This document shows positions 10,101-22,066 of a stretch of 64,000 nt of DNA, piece by piece. The notes beneath the pieces are model-generated. The model was not told where the DNA came from. It searched no databases and saw nothing but the letters and a program-made list of their open reading frames with translations. The first letter of the stretch is position 1, and every line of letters begins with the position of its first letter. This DNA is from Spizellomyces sp. 'palustris' (Eukaryota; Chytridiomycota; Chytridiomycetes; Spizellomycetales; Spizellomycetaceae): assembly GCA_006535965.1 (NCBI GenBank), contig QEAR01000041.1, forward strand, positions 1 to 64,000, in the 5' to 3' direction. The position numbers were made by a program, and so were the translations under genes.

Positions 10101-13083
10101 ACGTTGTACTTACCTCTGGCGTTATGAGTCGGCCTATTTCCCCGCCATTTGCAACGTCTGAAAAACTAGGACTAGCATTAAGGGAAAGGTTCTTTTGAAA
10201 CACTGTGCCTGATGCGCTCCATTCTATGGTCAACCCGTCCGCTGTAGATGCCTGTACTAGCTTCTCTCCCGCGGCGTTGATTGAAACACCGAAAACGGTC
10301 CCGTCCTCGAATGAGGCAGTAAAATACGGCAATCCTCGGAGGGTTTGAGAGCCTCTCCAGCTCATCATGAAGTTACGGGAGTACAAACTTGTGCAGGAAT
10401 CTTCAACGCAATTCATTGAGCAGATGATCTTACTCGGAGATGACGATATCCCATACCAATTTCCTTATCCATATGCTTCACCTTCCGGTGCCGAATGTGG
10501 ACTCCCGTATCTGGGTACATAAGGGTACAATCCTCATGGTAATGGATTATCTGATTTCCGGTAGAGTATACGTAGGTTCTCTCCGGCTGCACCGGATTAA
10601 GATACTGACACTTGTTGTCATACAGCTCGGAAAAGAGTCCGAACCCCACCCTTGTCTTTGCCTATTCTTCGCAAATATTAGTGGACAGCCGTAGTAGCTG
10701 AGCGATGGTTCTACCTTGACGAACCTGGCAATCAAACTCTACACCAGCTTGCGTAGCTCCAGCTGGTCCAGGACCCATCAAAGCTAGTAAAACGGCAGCC
10801 TCACGCTCGGAAAATTTCACTCGAACCTCCGGATTCGAAACTTGAGCTTCTTGCAGAATCTAATGAAGACGTGAATTACCGCAATGAGCATTCAATTGCT
10901 CTAGGTTGACCACGTACTTGCATAAATGCATGGTGGTTGTGATGCTCTAACCAGTGCCAGTCACTCAAAGGACCATCCTGGTCAGATTCCCATTGGTTAG
11001 GCTCGAGAAGTTCTTCGAATTCGAGCTGCCGTAATATCCGCTGTGTCTCGTCAAGGTCCACTTGATTTGAGGATTTCTGTATTTCAATATTATCAAGATG
11101 ATGTGTTCGTGATGAAGCGGGGGCCTCCATTTGACCGCTGCGGACGAGCTCATGGATGTTCTCGATGTAGCGCCGCGTACGATAAAGTTTACCAATGTGA
11201 TCCATCAGAGTCTCTGTGTCCACCCCCAGTGATGCAACTTTTCCCATTTTGCGAGCAATGTAGGAATGCACATCAGCCATTGGAACTGTGCGACTTGAGC
11301 AATCCGATTTGCCAGTTATTACGATGTATTATAGCCGCTCCCTGCAATCAAGACTCGTACTTACATATCACTTTTTTCCTGGTTGAAGTCTTCGTCCTGC
11401 GGTTGATTTGCCATCATTTTGTTAGACCTTGGGGTATTAAAAACAAGCTTTGTAGCAGCTGTCTGAATGTAGTGTTTTAAAGCCGCAATTTCCTCAGCTC
11501 GCCCGGCGAATTCAACCATTGAGCTATCTGCGGGTGGTTCGGTAATCGCGGCTCGGCCAACGTGCTCTAAAAGAATACCCAGCAACAGATCTACGTTGAG
11601 AAGGCTCTCATTAGGCACAGCCCGGATCAGACTTCTAAATGAACGCAAGGTCTCGCGCAGCCGTCCCCGGTCAATATCTGGAATGTTGATGACTGAGTCG
11701 GCCGAATAAAATGTCTGATAAATCTTACGCTTCTCAAGAAGAGAATAGATGTTTTTCGCGATCAAATCAAACAATGCCTTGTAATCTTTGGCTTCCGCTG
11801 CCTGGACGTCCAGTACCGCCAAGGTTTTCCAAAGCGAGGCATCTGGCGCATTTTGTATCATTTGGCGAGCTATTTTGAAATCCTCTGCTGTTTGCCAGTT
11901 CAAAGATGTAGAATCCTTATCATCACTCGTAAGTTTCTCAGTGGACAGTGTCCGGCTCTCTGCCGGTGACCCCATGAGCCGGATAATTAAATTCATTTGG
12001 ATGAATGTCTCCTCCATCAATGCAGAATAGAAGCTCGGTTCAAAATCCTTGAGGGCATAATACATATCGGGTCCATCCTGAGGCTCATCGCCTGCAGAAA
12101 GTTTAGTGGAGACCCCGCGGCAATGTCCGACAAAGCGTACTCACCAATTGTTATTGGCTTCGCATCTAACTTTACGGTCCCTCGATCCCGAAGTTTATTC
12201 TTTCGTTTGGAGATCTCACTAGGAACTGTTGCAGACTCCGGGCGTGACGCGGGCTCTGGCTGCTTTGCGGCAGGTCCAGCTGTCACCGGTTTCATCAGAA
12301 TATGCTCTCGGGTACAATTGCAATGCACTTACCTTTAGCATTTTTTTTTGGTGAGGACTTGGCACGTTCTTTGTCTTTATCCTTCTCTTTTTCTTTTTCC
12401 TTGTCCTTATCTTCCTTTTTTGGCGTCTTCGCTTTCGGGACATCTACTGCATCAGGAGGCGTGATGGCGGGTTCTGGGGTATCCTGCAAGACAATACACT
12501 ACCATGTTATGGGATGTGTTTGGTTCGGTCAATGCATCGTATAAGCAAACCTTCACTGCTTTTGCTGCGTTTCGCATCTCGATTCCCTCTTGTTTCAACA
12601 TGACAAGTCGAACTTTCAGGATCCGAGCTAGTAATGAATCAGAAATATCGCTCTCCGAAGTCCCGCCATCTAGCATGGACTTCAACTCTTTGCATGCATC
12701 ATGACTTTTAACGTTCTCAGCTGCCTTAGGGAGATGTGGTAGTGAGTTTGGTAAAATCAAGCTCTGAATGCACAGGCAGCGGCCCTACCCAGGACAGTAA
12801 AGAAGCTTTAGAGATAACTGAGAACCGTTGTCGAGTACCGCAGGCGATAATATCGTATAAGGCTTGATGACTGCTTGGTCCTATCTCTTTTGAGTCCTGG
12901 GTGTCGGAATGAATTGCAAACAGGAATGCATCCCACGTATCCTGATCTTTTGTTCAGATCGATGCTTTCACAGCAGCCAAGATATGGAACTAGGATCAAA
13001 GCAAAAACACTCACATCATTCACTGGCAAATTTTGAAGCGGAAAGGAGAGAGATGCTGAAGCTATCTTATCGTTCCTTCCCAT
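7164..13083 (-). CDS. SPAG17: SPAG17/PF6 homolog, central-pair protein of the axoneme
   Basis: Many short exons on the minus strand together give a protein of roughly 1,600 residues. SPAG17 (Chlamydomonas PF6) sits on the C1a projection of the central microtubule pair and is needed for flagellar beating. Diagnostic stretches, in order: an N-terminal block (DTWDAFLFAIHSDTQ, about 12950-12900); a Lys/Glu-rich linker (about 12480-12350); helical middle exons (12065-10880); repeated beta-rich segments such as SWRGSQTLRGLPYFTASF and VKYLHNNEVQVLFANG (10400-9560); the block DGSGLELLRDLDTLDYLIEY (about 9110); and a C-terminal MSP/ASH-type domain (AGESSEATLTIINVGNDSAR then YKQGPVSS, 7580-7430). The end is read as VPCTARIHLKAISSASCI. 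The start is taken at MGRNDKIAS (13083); an in-frame ATG at 13146 is possible. It is divergent from the Nud1-like gene, with under 200 bp between starts. Confidence 0.88.
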
Positions 13084-13250
13084 AATTGCACTCCTCAGTC
13101 GGTTACAGGTATATTGGGTTGTTGCTTCGGCGATGTCCGCACTCACAGCGGGGAGTGATTAGTAATGCATTCCATAATCAATTTCGGACGTCCGGACGAC
13201 ATCAGGACGCGAAGTGTGTGAGCGCCAAAGGTGTTCCAACCGACCAAAAA

Positions 13251-16200
13251 ATGATCAGAGACTGGGACGAACTGTCAGAGGAATGGCAGGAGGCCACCGA
13301 TGCTTTGCCTGCAGAAACATATCCGACTGGCCCGTTTTCGGGGAGTCAAAACGCCGAAGATACGCCGGGCGACGGACATGCAAAACTATCTACTGTGCGA
13401 GTGTTCGGAGACCAGCAAAAGCACAGTGGCATATCGGCTAACTCACGCCCTTGGGAAAGGAGCCAGCTAAAGGATATGTTTAGCCCCCTTTCTTTGGAGA
13501 GACTTTTTAAAGCCCCTGTTGGGTCATTGCCAGATTCAACTCCTTCCAAAGGAATGGCATCCCTACATGAGGCAGTTTCTGAGCGGTGGGCGGACCAATC
13601 ATTTTCAGAACCAACACATTCGATCGCGATAATGCAAGAAGAAACGAATGGGTTGCATATACCGGAGGAGAAGCGATATCCATTGAAAGAACCTCTTGTA
13701 CACTGGGACCATCAAATACCTGCCCACGCGTTCGCCGAACTGTCATTATTTGTGGACCCAGATGTCCATCCGAAAACGCAACTAGCTGATCTAACTGGCC
13801 TCGACGTCTCTGCTTCGCGCATTGAGGGTAATCAAGATATATCTCTATCACTAGGTGAACGATCATATCGGGATCGTGGTGGCGCTCCGAGCTCAGAGGG
13901 GACACCCAAGAAGCATCACCAACACGTCGCGTATTGGGGAAACGGATCCATACGAGTCTCACAGGTATCGCAGGTTCCAAAGAGAACAGAATGGCCAGAG
14001 GCACATAAGAAGGCAATGCTGCCAAGAAACAGCCTTGGAGACCACAGTGATGATCCCCCTCGCCGTCCATCGACTGGCAGAGATACGACTCTCAGCAATA
14101 CTTCGTGGCCCGATGGCGCCGACCTGTTTCAAGTTGACTACGATACAAAGACGCGCAGCTACCTTGACGCACTTGTTGATGAGCTGCGAAGTAGCAAGCA
14201 GCAGCCCCAGAATCAGCGGAGACACGACGGAGGCGACGCTGGCACAAACCAGACTACAAGCGCGAACATTCAGGTCAGACCCATAGCCTCTACAACCCAC
14301 TACTTAATTCCATCACACGACTCGCAATTGGAGCCATCGGTTTCTACACACCTCAATCACAAGGTAGGTGTCACCACATGGGTGCGTACTAGCTTGGGTG
14401 CCCTATTACTTACGCTGCTCAAGTCATACACTGTAAATAATGCACCGTACCACTCAGACGAGGGAGAGACTAATGAAACAATTGACATACCTCCGAGCGC
14501 AGAACCCGCCTCTGCGAATGATTGTCCAAGAAATGTTAGCATGCCCGCAGACCTTCAGAGCTACCCTTCAGATATTGATTTTTTGGAGGATGTATTTGAA
14601 AACTCTATCCGAAATTCTCACTCTCGGGGTACAGCACAAAACTCTGCCGCGTCTGTGGAAATAGACGAACAAACGGGGAATCATTCCAGTAGCCCGAACA
14701 AGTCGTCAACCAAGTCAGAATCGGGAAGGAGTAGCCAGTCTAAAATTTTAACAATTCGAAACCTGAACAGTGCGAAAAATAAATGTAAGAGCTTGGGATT
14801 CGCCTTTCATGCGTATCCTTCTGCTTACAGCTACTTATTCTTATAGCCTCAGTCATACTTTCGCATCTTGGTGCTAGCTCACAAATGCGATTCAATGAGG
14901 ACAAACAGCGCTGGGAAGAAAATGATGGTTTGATGGAAGAAATACCACGCTCCGTCGCTGAAGGCACTCCTCAGGCTTCAGTTGCGCAACAAGAGCCCGC
15001 TGAACAGTGTGTTACAGGAACAGGGCCACTACCTGCGAACTTCGAGCAGGAGGCACAATACTTGTACGGAAGTCCTGACTCCGGTATGCTTTCTGCCGCA
15101 TTATTACTTGGAGTACCAGTGCCAACCGCTGTTCAAATCTAGGCGACATCCGCAGCCTGGCCGGTTGCAGTGACGCAACAGTTCAAGGTACGGTCATAAT
15201 GTGAGTATCATAGATGCTGACAACTGCTGAACTTTATTTTAAGCAGGAACAGAAACGCAGCCGGAGATTGCCACAACATTAAGCAGACAACCGGGAGATC
15301 GGCTTCAAAGGGAGCCTCATGGTAGGTCGAATGGCGTACTGTTGTTTCTGCGCGGTGGTGGTGATCCATATCGCCATTTCAAGAAGAGTTACATCGGATT
15401 CGCAGCCCCACCTCAGTTCGGTCACAGCGAATGGTCTTGGATGACCTCCATACTCCTGCGGAAACAGGCCGAACAGGTTTGTAAGACCAACCTAGGAACT
15501 CAGCACAATAAGGTGTGCACCAGAGATCTGCCGGCTAGAACCGGTCGTTCTATGGATGCGCCAACCAAAGCTATTTACTGACGTGGGCGTTTTCCTTGAA
15601 GGAAGCCGATTCCAAAGTGACCCTGAGCGGAGGGAAGAGTCGGGGGAGCCAGACGCCTCCAATGGAATGCTACCGAATCTTGCGAAAGCCCTGAAACTCC
15701 AGGCGGACTGGATGACCATGACTCACCTGGATCTAAGTCGATACGGGATTGGATCGGTTCACAGTCTGAAGAGACATGCCCCTCAAGTGCGGACTCTGAA
15801 AGTGTGAGCCCAAAGCAATCCATGTCGGCAGCTCGACTTATATTAACCTTCTGTGCGATGATACCGTTAGGAACGACAATAAGCTTCCGTACCTTAATGG
15901 GGTTCCAGACACTGTCGCGGTTTTACATGCTCAGAACAACCTGTATGTTGACATGGTCATCTGTGCCCTGAGGTGCATCAAAGTACTCAGATAAACTTCA
16001 TATTTCTTGGTAGCCTCTCCAACATCACGACCTTTGCCCACCTTCCAGCCCTCCAATTTCTCGATATATCCGGTAATATGGTTGACGATCTCTCCGGTAA
16101 GTTGTCCCTGTGAGGAGAGAATTGTCGCATGCTGGCTCAGTATACCTAATGGTCCACTAGGGTTGACGTGTTTACCAAATCTGCGTGAACTCCATGCGGT

Positions 16201-17548
16201 AAATAATAGAATCCGGCATTGTGCCCACCTGATATATATCCCTCGCCTAGTACGAGCGAATCTTCGTGGGAACAAAATCGCTCGAATTGACCTTAAATCC
16301 CATGGGCCGTAAGTTTCAGCATGTTATCCGGCTGCAAGGTGTTTCCCTCGTTTAACAGGCCTTGATCTCAAATGACACAAGTTACCGTTTGGAATTTTTG
16401 GATTTATCTTGCAACGACATAGACAGTATTAGTGGAATTGAGCGCCTCGTGTGCCTGCGAGAACTGATACTAGGTACGTAACACGATTTCAGGTGTCGCT
16501 TCGCACGAGACTGACAGTCTACTAGACCAGAACAAGCTGGGTAGTCTGACTCTCCGAGGGGAGCTGTCGAACATGGAAGTTCTGAGCCTTAATGACAATG
16601 AATTACAAACATTCGACGGCCGGCACTGGCCGAACCTGCGGCGATTGTCGCTGGACCGAAACCGAATACAGCATTTTAGCCACGAAAAGTATTTGTCACA
16701 TTTGCAGAGTCTCTCAATAGAACGTCAAAGTGTACCCGTCCTGTAAGTCAACAATTATCAGGGCTGTCCCTGTCAATGATGTTGACTGATATCTGCATTC
16801 AACTCAGGATGATAAAGTTTTCGCACCTGCGGCGACTTACTGATTTGCGTATTTCAGGTAGTGTCGAGAGCGCTATCCCAACATCACTGCTTCAGTCGTT
16901 CACTAAATGATATCACCGATCGATTATAGGCAATTCCTTTCAAGACCTGCGTGCTCTGCGACACAACATCCGACTGCAGTTTTTGGAGGCACAGGCGACT
17001 GGTATATCGCATATTCCTGAAGACTTTGCAAGAAATCTACGGGACTTGGCACATCTGAATCTCAGCGATAATGAAATATCTGAAATTCAGACCGTGCGAC
17101 ATCTGAAATCCTTGCGGTCGCTCATCATGACAGGAAACGTGATTGAGGACTTCGCCATGATTAGTGAGGCTTTGAAAGGACTAACTCGGGTGGAAGTACT
17201 GGATTTCAGGTATGAAGATTATCTGGAAGCTGGACACTTTGCCGTATGGCTAACGCGTCTTTTAGGCACAATCCGGTCACCGCCCGATTTTATGCACAGC
17301 GGACAACTCCGCTGGACGAATCACAGTGGTTGACTTCAGATGAGCTTTTCCGGAAGCAGCTTAACGACGCGGATTTTGTCCGGCGGACATGCTACCGCAG
17401 CAGCTTAATAAGCATACTACGAGGGTCACTTCGATCATTGGACAACATTGCAACAGGAGAGCCGGACAAAAAGGTGGCTAAATATCAAATGAGCCGTCTC
17501 AAAAGCTCGTTGCGCAGATCAATGAGCAGTGTCACGATGGGAGACTAG
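13251..17548 (+). CDS. Nud1/Cdc11-like leucine-rich-repeat scaffold (SIN/MEN)
   Basis: A long disordered N-terminal half begins MIRDWDELSEEWQ (the frame is open further upstream but has no ATG). Small exons follow. One, after the acceptor at about 14846, carries MRFNEDKQRWEEN, resembling the M-x-F-x-x-x-K-x-R-W box of Nud1/Cdc11 and Bfa1/Byr4 proteins. From about 15700 the exons encode some ten leucine-rich repeats (for example LEFLDLSCNDIDSISGIERL, VLSLNDNELQTFDG, LAHLNLSDNEISEIQTV). The C-terminal cap LDFRHNPVTARFY crosses an intron near 17210-17265 and continues DESQW...LFRKQL...RRTCYRSSLI, the usual end of Nud1/Cdc11/centriolin-type LRR proteins. Such proteins anchor the septation or mitotic-exit kinase cascade at the spindle pole. 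About 14 exons; those between 14360 and 15700 are approximate. A generic LRR protein is the alternative. Confidence 0.62.
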
Positions 17549-17601
17549 AGACCTACAGTTTCGAGAAACGGTATGATATTTGGATAAAAGTTCAACACGG
17601 C

Positions 17602-18058
17602 CTATACAACTTTTGGTGCCATTGATATGATCTTTGTCCATCGCTTTTGTCTACACTCATTTGCAACTGCCCCCAGCACTCTATTTCCCAATGGCTGCCC
17701 CTGCTTGTTCAACATGACGACAGCATTGTCATCAAAGCGTACATATGACCCATCTAATCTACGGACTTCTTTTCGAGTTCGCACCACCAACGCCCTAGCC
17801 ACGTCCCCCTTCTTCAGCTTGCTCACAGCCGCTTGAGCGGCGCTGGGTCCCGTCTCGACATTCAATGGTCGCGCCTTCTTCACGACGCAAACAATTTCAT
17901 CGCCCAATGAAGCGTGCCTTGCACCTCCAAGGACGTTAATGCATTCAACCAGCAGGGCGCCCGAGTTATCGATAACCTGTTTTCAGTTGGTAAGAACTTT
18001 GTAGGTGCGCAAACAGTTGAAACGAACTTACTTTCAGTAAGCTCTTTAGCTGAATCAT
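17602..18058 (-). CDS. MRPL38: Mitochondrial ribosomal protein uL14m
   Basis: Two exons, 18058-18032 (MIQLKSLLK) and 17976-17602, joined in phase 0 across AAA|GTAAGT...AACAG|GTT. The 133-residue product begins [19 protein letters not shown], the canonical uL14 start, and continues with [49 protein letters not shown] and [11 protein letters not shown]. uL14 binds 23S-type rRNA at the subunit interface. The length and bacterial-like sequence indicate the mitochondrial rather than the cytosolic paralog (Rpl23). No cleavable presequence is evident, as is normal for this protein. The yeast name MRPL38 is used. Its 3' end faces the Nud1-like gene, 54 bp away. Confidence 0.93.
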
Positions 18059-18710
18059 CTCCAAACACCCTACAAGCTAGTTGTTTCGTCGAATTCGTCG
18101 ACCCGTTTGAGGTATGGCGAGTGTGGAGATCACCTGTCTGCAGTTTGACTTTCAATATCATGGTTGCTATGAGGGTCACGTGACAGCTGCAGAACCTTTG
18201 CAGATCAAGTTTCCAATTCAATCGTCGAGGATAACTCCCAAGAGGATAATGGCAGATGATTGCGCCTTTGACATAGCACAATTCCGTTATTACGCTCTTT
18301 CCCCGTCCTGGTTGCTTTTCTGGTTTTGATGCCAGCGTTTTGTCCGTTGCAGCTGTAATTCAAAGATTCAAAACGCGACGGTTGGGCTTAGTATGCTTAG
18401 TTGACTGCTGGCAAGATGCGACGTGGACAACTGTGGCATCCCTCCCACAACGAGACTACCAAAACAGATACTCCCCATTAGGAGCTCCTGGTCGAGCGTA
18501 CCATCAACAGATTTGTGAACCAAGGTACTTTGAACAATTTTGTTGGTTGCTCAACCTATCGGTTTCTGCCGCGCACCTTGGAAGTTGCATTTGCTAAAGT
18601 TTCCCTACGTTAGTGCCAATTCTTCCCCGCGCCATAGAGTTACTGCGGACAGCCATTCACATCCCAACACTACCCGAACTATTCATCAAGGTGTTCTCCT
18701 GTCCTTATTG
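18059..18710. other. Divergent intergenic region uL14m / syntaxin-5
   Basis: About 650 bp between two divergent starts. Open frames here are short and unconvincing. The frame of the syntaxin gene stays open upstream to 18540, but the added residues look non-coding and the ATG at 18711 matches the usual Sed5 start. Confidence 0.5.
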
Positions 18711-19802
18711 ATGTCTGTTAAAGACCGAACAGCCGAATTTCACGCGGCTGTAGAGTCAATACTTTCCCGGTCGGGTCCCGGAAGTGTGGTGCCTGCAGAA
18801 CGACATAGGCTTATCAGTCCCAATGGAAGCCATGCAGGTCCGCAAACAAAGTCAGATTTTGCCAAAGCGGCGGCATCTATAGGAAGGGAAATAAACGCTA
18901 CCGTAGCAAAGTTGCAAAAGCTCGCGCGGCTAGCGAAGCGGAAGACCTTGTTTGACGACCGACCCGTCGAGATTAACGAGTTGATTTATATAATCAAACA
19001 AGATATCGCAAAAATAAATCAGCAGATAGCACAACTTTCGGCATGGATGCGAAAGAATGGGCCAAATGGGGGCGTGGCTGCAAGCGGAAGAGCACCAAGT
19101 GTCGGGTCGACCAACAGCAATCGGCAAATGCAGGAGCATTCGTCGAATGTGATTACAAGTTTGCAAAGCAAGCTTGCGACAACGTCGAATGAATTCAAAA
19201 GCATCTTGGAGATACGCACGGAAAACATGAAGGAGCAAAAAACTAGGAGAGATCAGTACTCATCATTTTCCGGGGTACCGACGGCACCATCAGGAGGAAT
19301 AATGGGTGCTATGGGAACTGCCGGTGCCGCATCCGATTCGCCATTGTATAACCCAGAAAGAAGGGCAACGCCAGTGCCCTATAATTTGGAGAATCAAAAA
19401 GCAGCCGTCCCTCCTGGCGATGGCGCGGTAGTGATCGACTTTGGTTCTGCAGGGATACCGCCCTCGGGAAGCGGAGGCTTATTGCAGCAGCAACAGCTTG
19501 TTCCAACCAGCTCAGCCGTAAATATGGAAATCATTGAGTCGCGATCTCAAGCAATCGAGTCGATCGAAGCAACGATTGCGGAGCTTGGGCAAATATATCA
19601 GAACTTTGCCTCCATGGTAGCGAGTCAACGGGAGCAAGTTCAACGAATCGACGAGAACGTGCTTGATATTGAAATGAACGTTGAGGGGGCACATTCACAA
19701 CTGATAACATTTTATCAAAACATCAGCAGCAATCGATGGTTGATGATCAAAGTGTTCGCGGTCTTGCTCGTTTTTTTCCTGATCTTCGTGTTGATGACGT
19801 AA
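18711..19802 (+). CDS. SED5: Syntaxin-5/Sed5, cis-Golgi t-SNARE
   Basis: An intronless 363-residue protein. It begins MSVKDRTAEFHAAVESI, matching the conserved N-terminal peptide (DRTxEF) by which Sed5/STX5 binds the SM protein Sly1. An N-terminal three-helix region includes FAKAAASIGREINAT and LFDDRPVEINELIYIIKQD. A Ser/Gly-rich linker follows, then the Qa-SNARE motif from about residue 270 (SRSQAIESIEATIAELGQIY through NVEGAHSQLITFYQNIS) and a C-terminal membrane anchor (VFAVLLVFFLIFVLMT) with no lumenal tail. It would drive ER-to-Golgi and intra-Golgi fusion. The start at 18711 is chosen because the Sly1-binding peptide must lie at the extreme N-terminus. Confidence 0.95.
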   Translation: MSVKDRTAEFHAAVESILSRSGPGSVVPAERHRLISPNGSHAGPQTKSDFAKAAASIGREINATVAKLQKLARLAKRKTLFDDRPVEINELIYIIKQDIAKINQQIAQLSAWMRKNGPNGGVAASGRAPSVGSTNSNRQMQEHSSNVITSLQSKLATTSNEFKSILEIRTENMKEQKTRRDQYSSFSGVPTAPSGGIMGAMGTAGAASDSPLYNPERRATPVPYNLENQKAAVPPGDGAVVIDFGSAGIPPSGSGGLLQQQQLVPTSSAVNMEIIESRSQAIESIEATIAELGQIYQNFASMVASQREQVQRIDENVLDIEMNVEGAHSQLITFYQNISSNRWLMIKVFAVLLVFFLIFVLMT

Positions 19803-20190
19803 ATAATGATTGGGGAGGAGGAAGCGGGGAGGGGAAGGCGGCGACGACCTTTGTCGCCTGATCATTTAGATTATACTACTTCTACACGTTATTTGCTGCT
19901 TGGATTTGAAACTCTTAATATACCTCATGAAACGGCAACGAGCCGCTTGACTCTGAATTCTCTTCCACCGGGACTTTACAAATGGTTCGTGTGCCATGTT
20001 CGCACTCTACTGGGGAGGTCAATTGAAGAGTATCCCCTGTTCTGAAGCCACACAAGCCACTGTCGCGTGCCTTATATAATCAAGTTTGCAAGTAACGGGT
20101 TATCTCTGTTTTCTTGATGTTTATGCCCTTCCACTCATACAGTTCCACGCATCATTCCGCTAGACCCAGTGCTCTCTTCTCCAATTCAAA
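19803..20190. other. Tandem intergenic region between SED5 and the ZC2HC1 gene
   Basis: It contains the 3' flank of SED5 and the promoter of the next gene. An 80-codon open frame at 19806-20045 has no recognisable content. Confidence 0.5.
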
Positions 20191-21956
20191 ATGATGACTG
20201 TACGTAACTCCAAGCACTCGCACGATTATGTCCTGAAAACTCAGAGCGCGCCAACGTCCGCCTCCAACAACCGACTGTGCCATATTTGTGGATTGACTTT
20301 TGCCAAAGCATTCCTCCCGGCCCATCAGAGAACGTACGTAGCCACGCTTATATGTAGACGTATTCTCATCTCATAATATATTCCTTACAGATGTGTGAAA
20401 AAGAGTGTCAAAACCAGTGCTCGCACATCGAGGGTTGGATTGGCCTTCTCAGCAACTGCAAATGTTCGAACATCGTTCTACCCATGCACAAATTGTACGT
20501 TCTCAATGGCATTACGGTGAGAGCACGAGACGTTCAAGCTCTGACGTTGGATTTGCTTCCTTCCAGGCATGGAAAACATTCCGCACCACAAACTTTCCGA
20601 GCATCTTCGAACCTGTAGAGGAGCCCACGCCCGCTCCTCAACTGCATCTGTTCTGAAACGGGGAGCGGATCCCCACCGCCAGCAACCATCAACACGGATG
20701 ACTGCAACCACTAATACCCGGGAAGCAGTGTTGATGAGGGCAAATCAAGTTCTGCATAGGAACCCCAAGAATAATCCTAGCCGCACCAACGGCTTTGATG
20801 GGGATTGGGATCTAGACCAGCAGGCATTCAATGGGCCGTACGAGTTTGAAACGCATAGAAGTACTTCCAGGGCTGCCGCTGCAGCGGAACGGCAGAATGA
20901 ACCCCCAAGTCGCTTTGTTCCTAAACGAACCGTGACAAGCTCGGCAAACGTTAGCAGCAAGTCAGGACAAAGTAGTAAGAATACGTTCTCACAGCACCAT
21001 GACTATCATGATGCGGAGCACTGGGAATCGGATCGTATGCATCATTCGCATTATGATTATGATTATGAGAAAGAGACTACGGGTCGCACAACCGTTCCCG
21101 AGTATCCGCATTCCTCACGGGAGGGGCGATGCCCATCTAGCACATCCCCCGCATATCAACAATCCTCGTCGTTCGGGCAACACGAATCGAGAAATGCTCT
21201 AGAAGAAAGTTATGTGGACGGACCGAGGATACCGTGCCCTTCTTGTGGACGAAAATTCATGGAGCAGGAACGGCTGGTAAGTAGCGCAACTGAGCAGTGG
21301 AAAAACTTATCAAGAAAATATTTAAGAAATGGATACAATAGGATAAACACATGGCAGCCTGCGCCAAAACCCAAAAACCACGAAAGATCTTTGACGCCAG
21401 CAAAGCTCGTGTCAGAGGAACCGAGTTGGAACAGTATGCTAATCGCCGACCTGATGCTAGCCAATTAGGGAGCCTCAAACAGAAGGTACTTGGTTTCTTC
21501 GATCTTGCATTGATGAGCGGTGCTTTATACATACCATCTTTCCACCAGGGCCTGCCCCATGACGAATTTTTACCGAAACCCCGCAAAGCAAACTGGCGTG
21601 CGAAGCATGAGAAATTCATTCAAATGGTCAGAGCAGCGCGGCAACCCCATCCGTCTAGCAATGCCACAGAAAAGAAGACAGGGACAGCAACTCGCACATC
21701 CGTTGTCCCATCCGAACCTGATCCAGACCTTGTGCCATGCGACTATTGTGGCAGACGATTCAACCACGACACAGCTGCACGACACATACCCTTCTGTCGC
21801 GACTCCAAGCAAAAATCTCAACATCGCTCGAGTGCCAGGCCACACAAATCCTCAAATGCGTCAAGTCCCTCGAAGGAAGATATGCTCAAGAAACGAACAG
21901 CCTATCGACCTCCCCCGCCAAAAGTTAAGAGCAAGTCTCCCATCAAAATGCAGTAG
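20191..21956 (+). CDS. ZC2HC1-family zinc-finger protein
   Basis: Five exons, 20191-20333, 20391-20494, 20567-21276, 21342-21485 and 21549-21956, give 502 residues with all phases in agreement. Four CxxC...H...C fingers are visible: CHICGLTFAKAFLPAHQRTC (split by intron 1), PCTNCMENIPHHKLSEHLRTC (split by intron 2), CPSCGRKFMEQERLDKHMAAC (split by intron 3) and CDYCGRRFNHDTAARHIPFC. Between the last two lie RKIFDASKARVRGTELEQY and NWRAKHEKFIQMVRAAR, which match the signature linker of animal ZC2HC1A/B. The family is concentrated in ciliated organisms, and its molecular role is poorly known. A His/Asp/Tyr-rich disordered stretch (about 20990-21070) separates the second and third fingers. Confidence 0.88.
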
Positions 21957-22066
21957 TCCTTCCAGGCTCTGGCAACAGCAGTGCGCCAAAAGGGCCTGAT
22001 TGATCAATTCTAATGATAAATCGAAATAAAAACATGCCGCTATGGGGACTGTCTAAAATTCCATGC

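Noticed and set aside
13086-13250. Upstream extension of the Nud1-like frame
   Set aside because: It starts at TTG, has no ATG and overlaps the SPAG17 promoter region; the first ATG is at 13251.
19806-20045. 80-codon frame after SED5
   Set aside because: It lies in the 3' flank, with no conservation-like features and no similarity to a known family.
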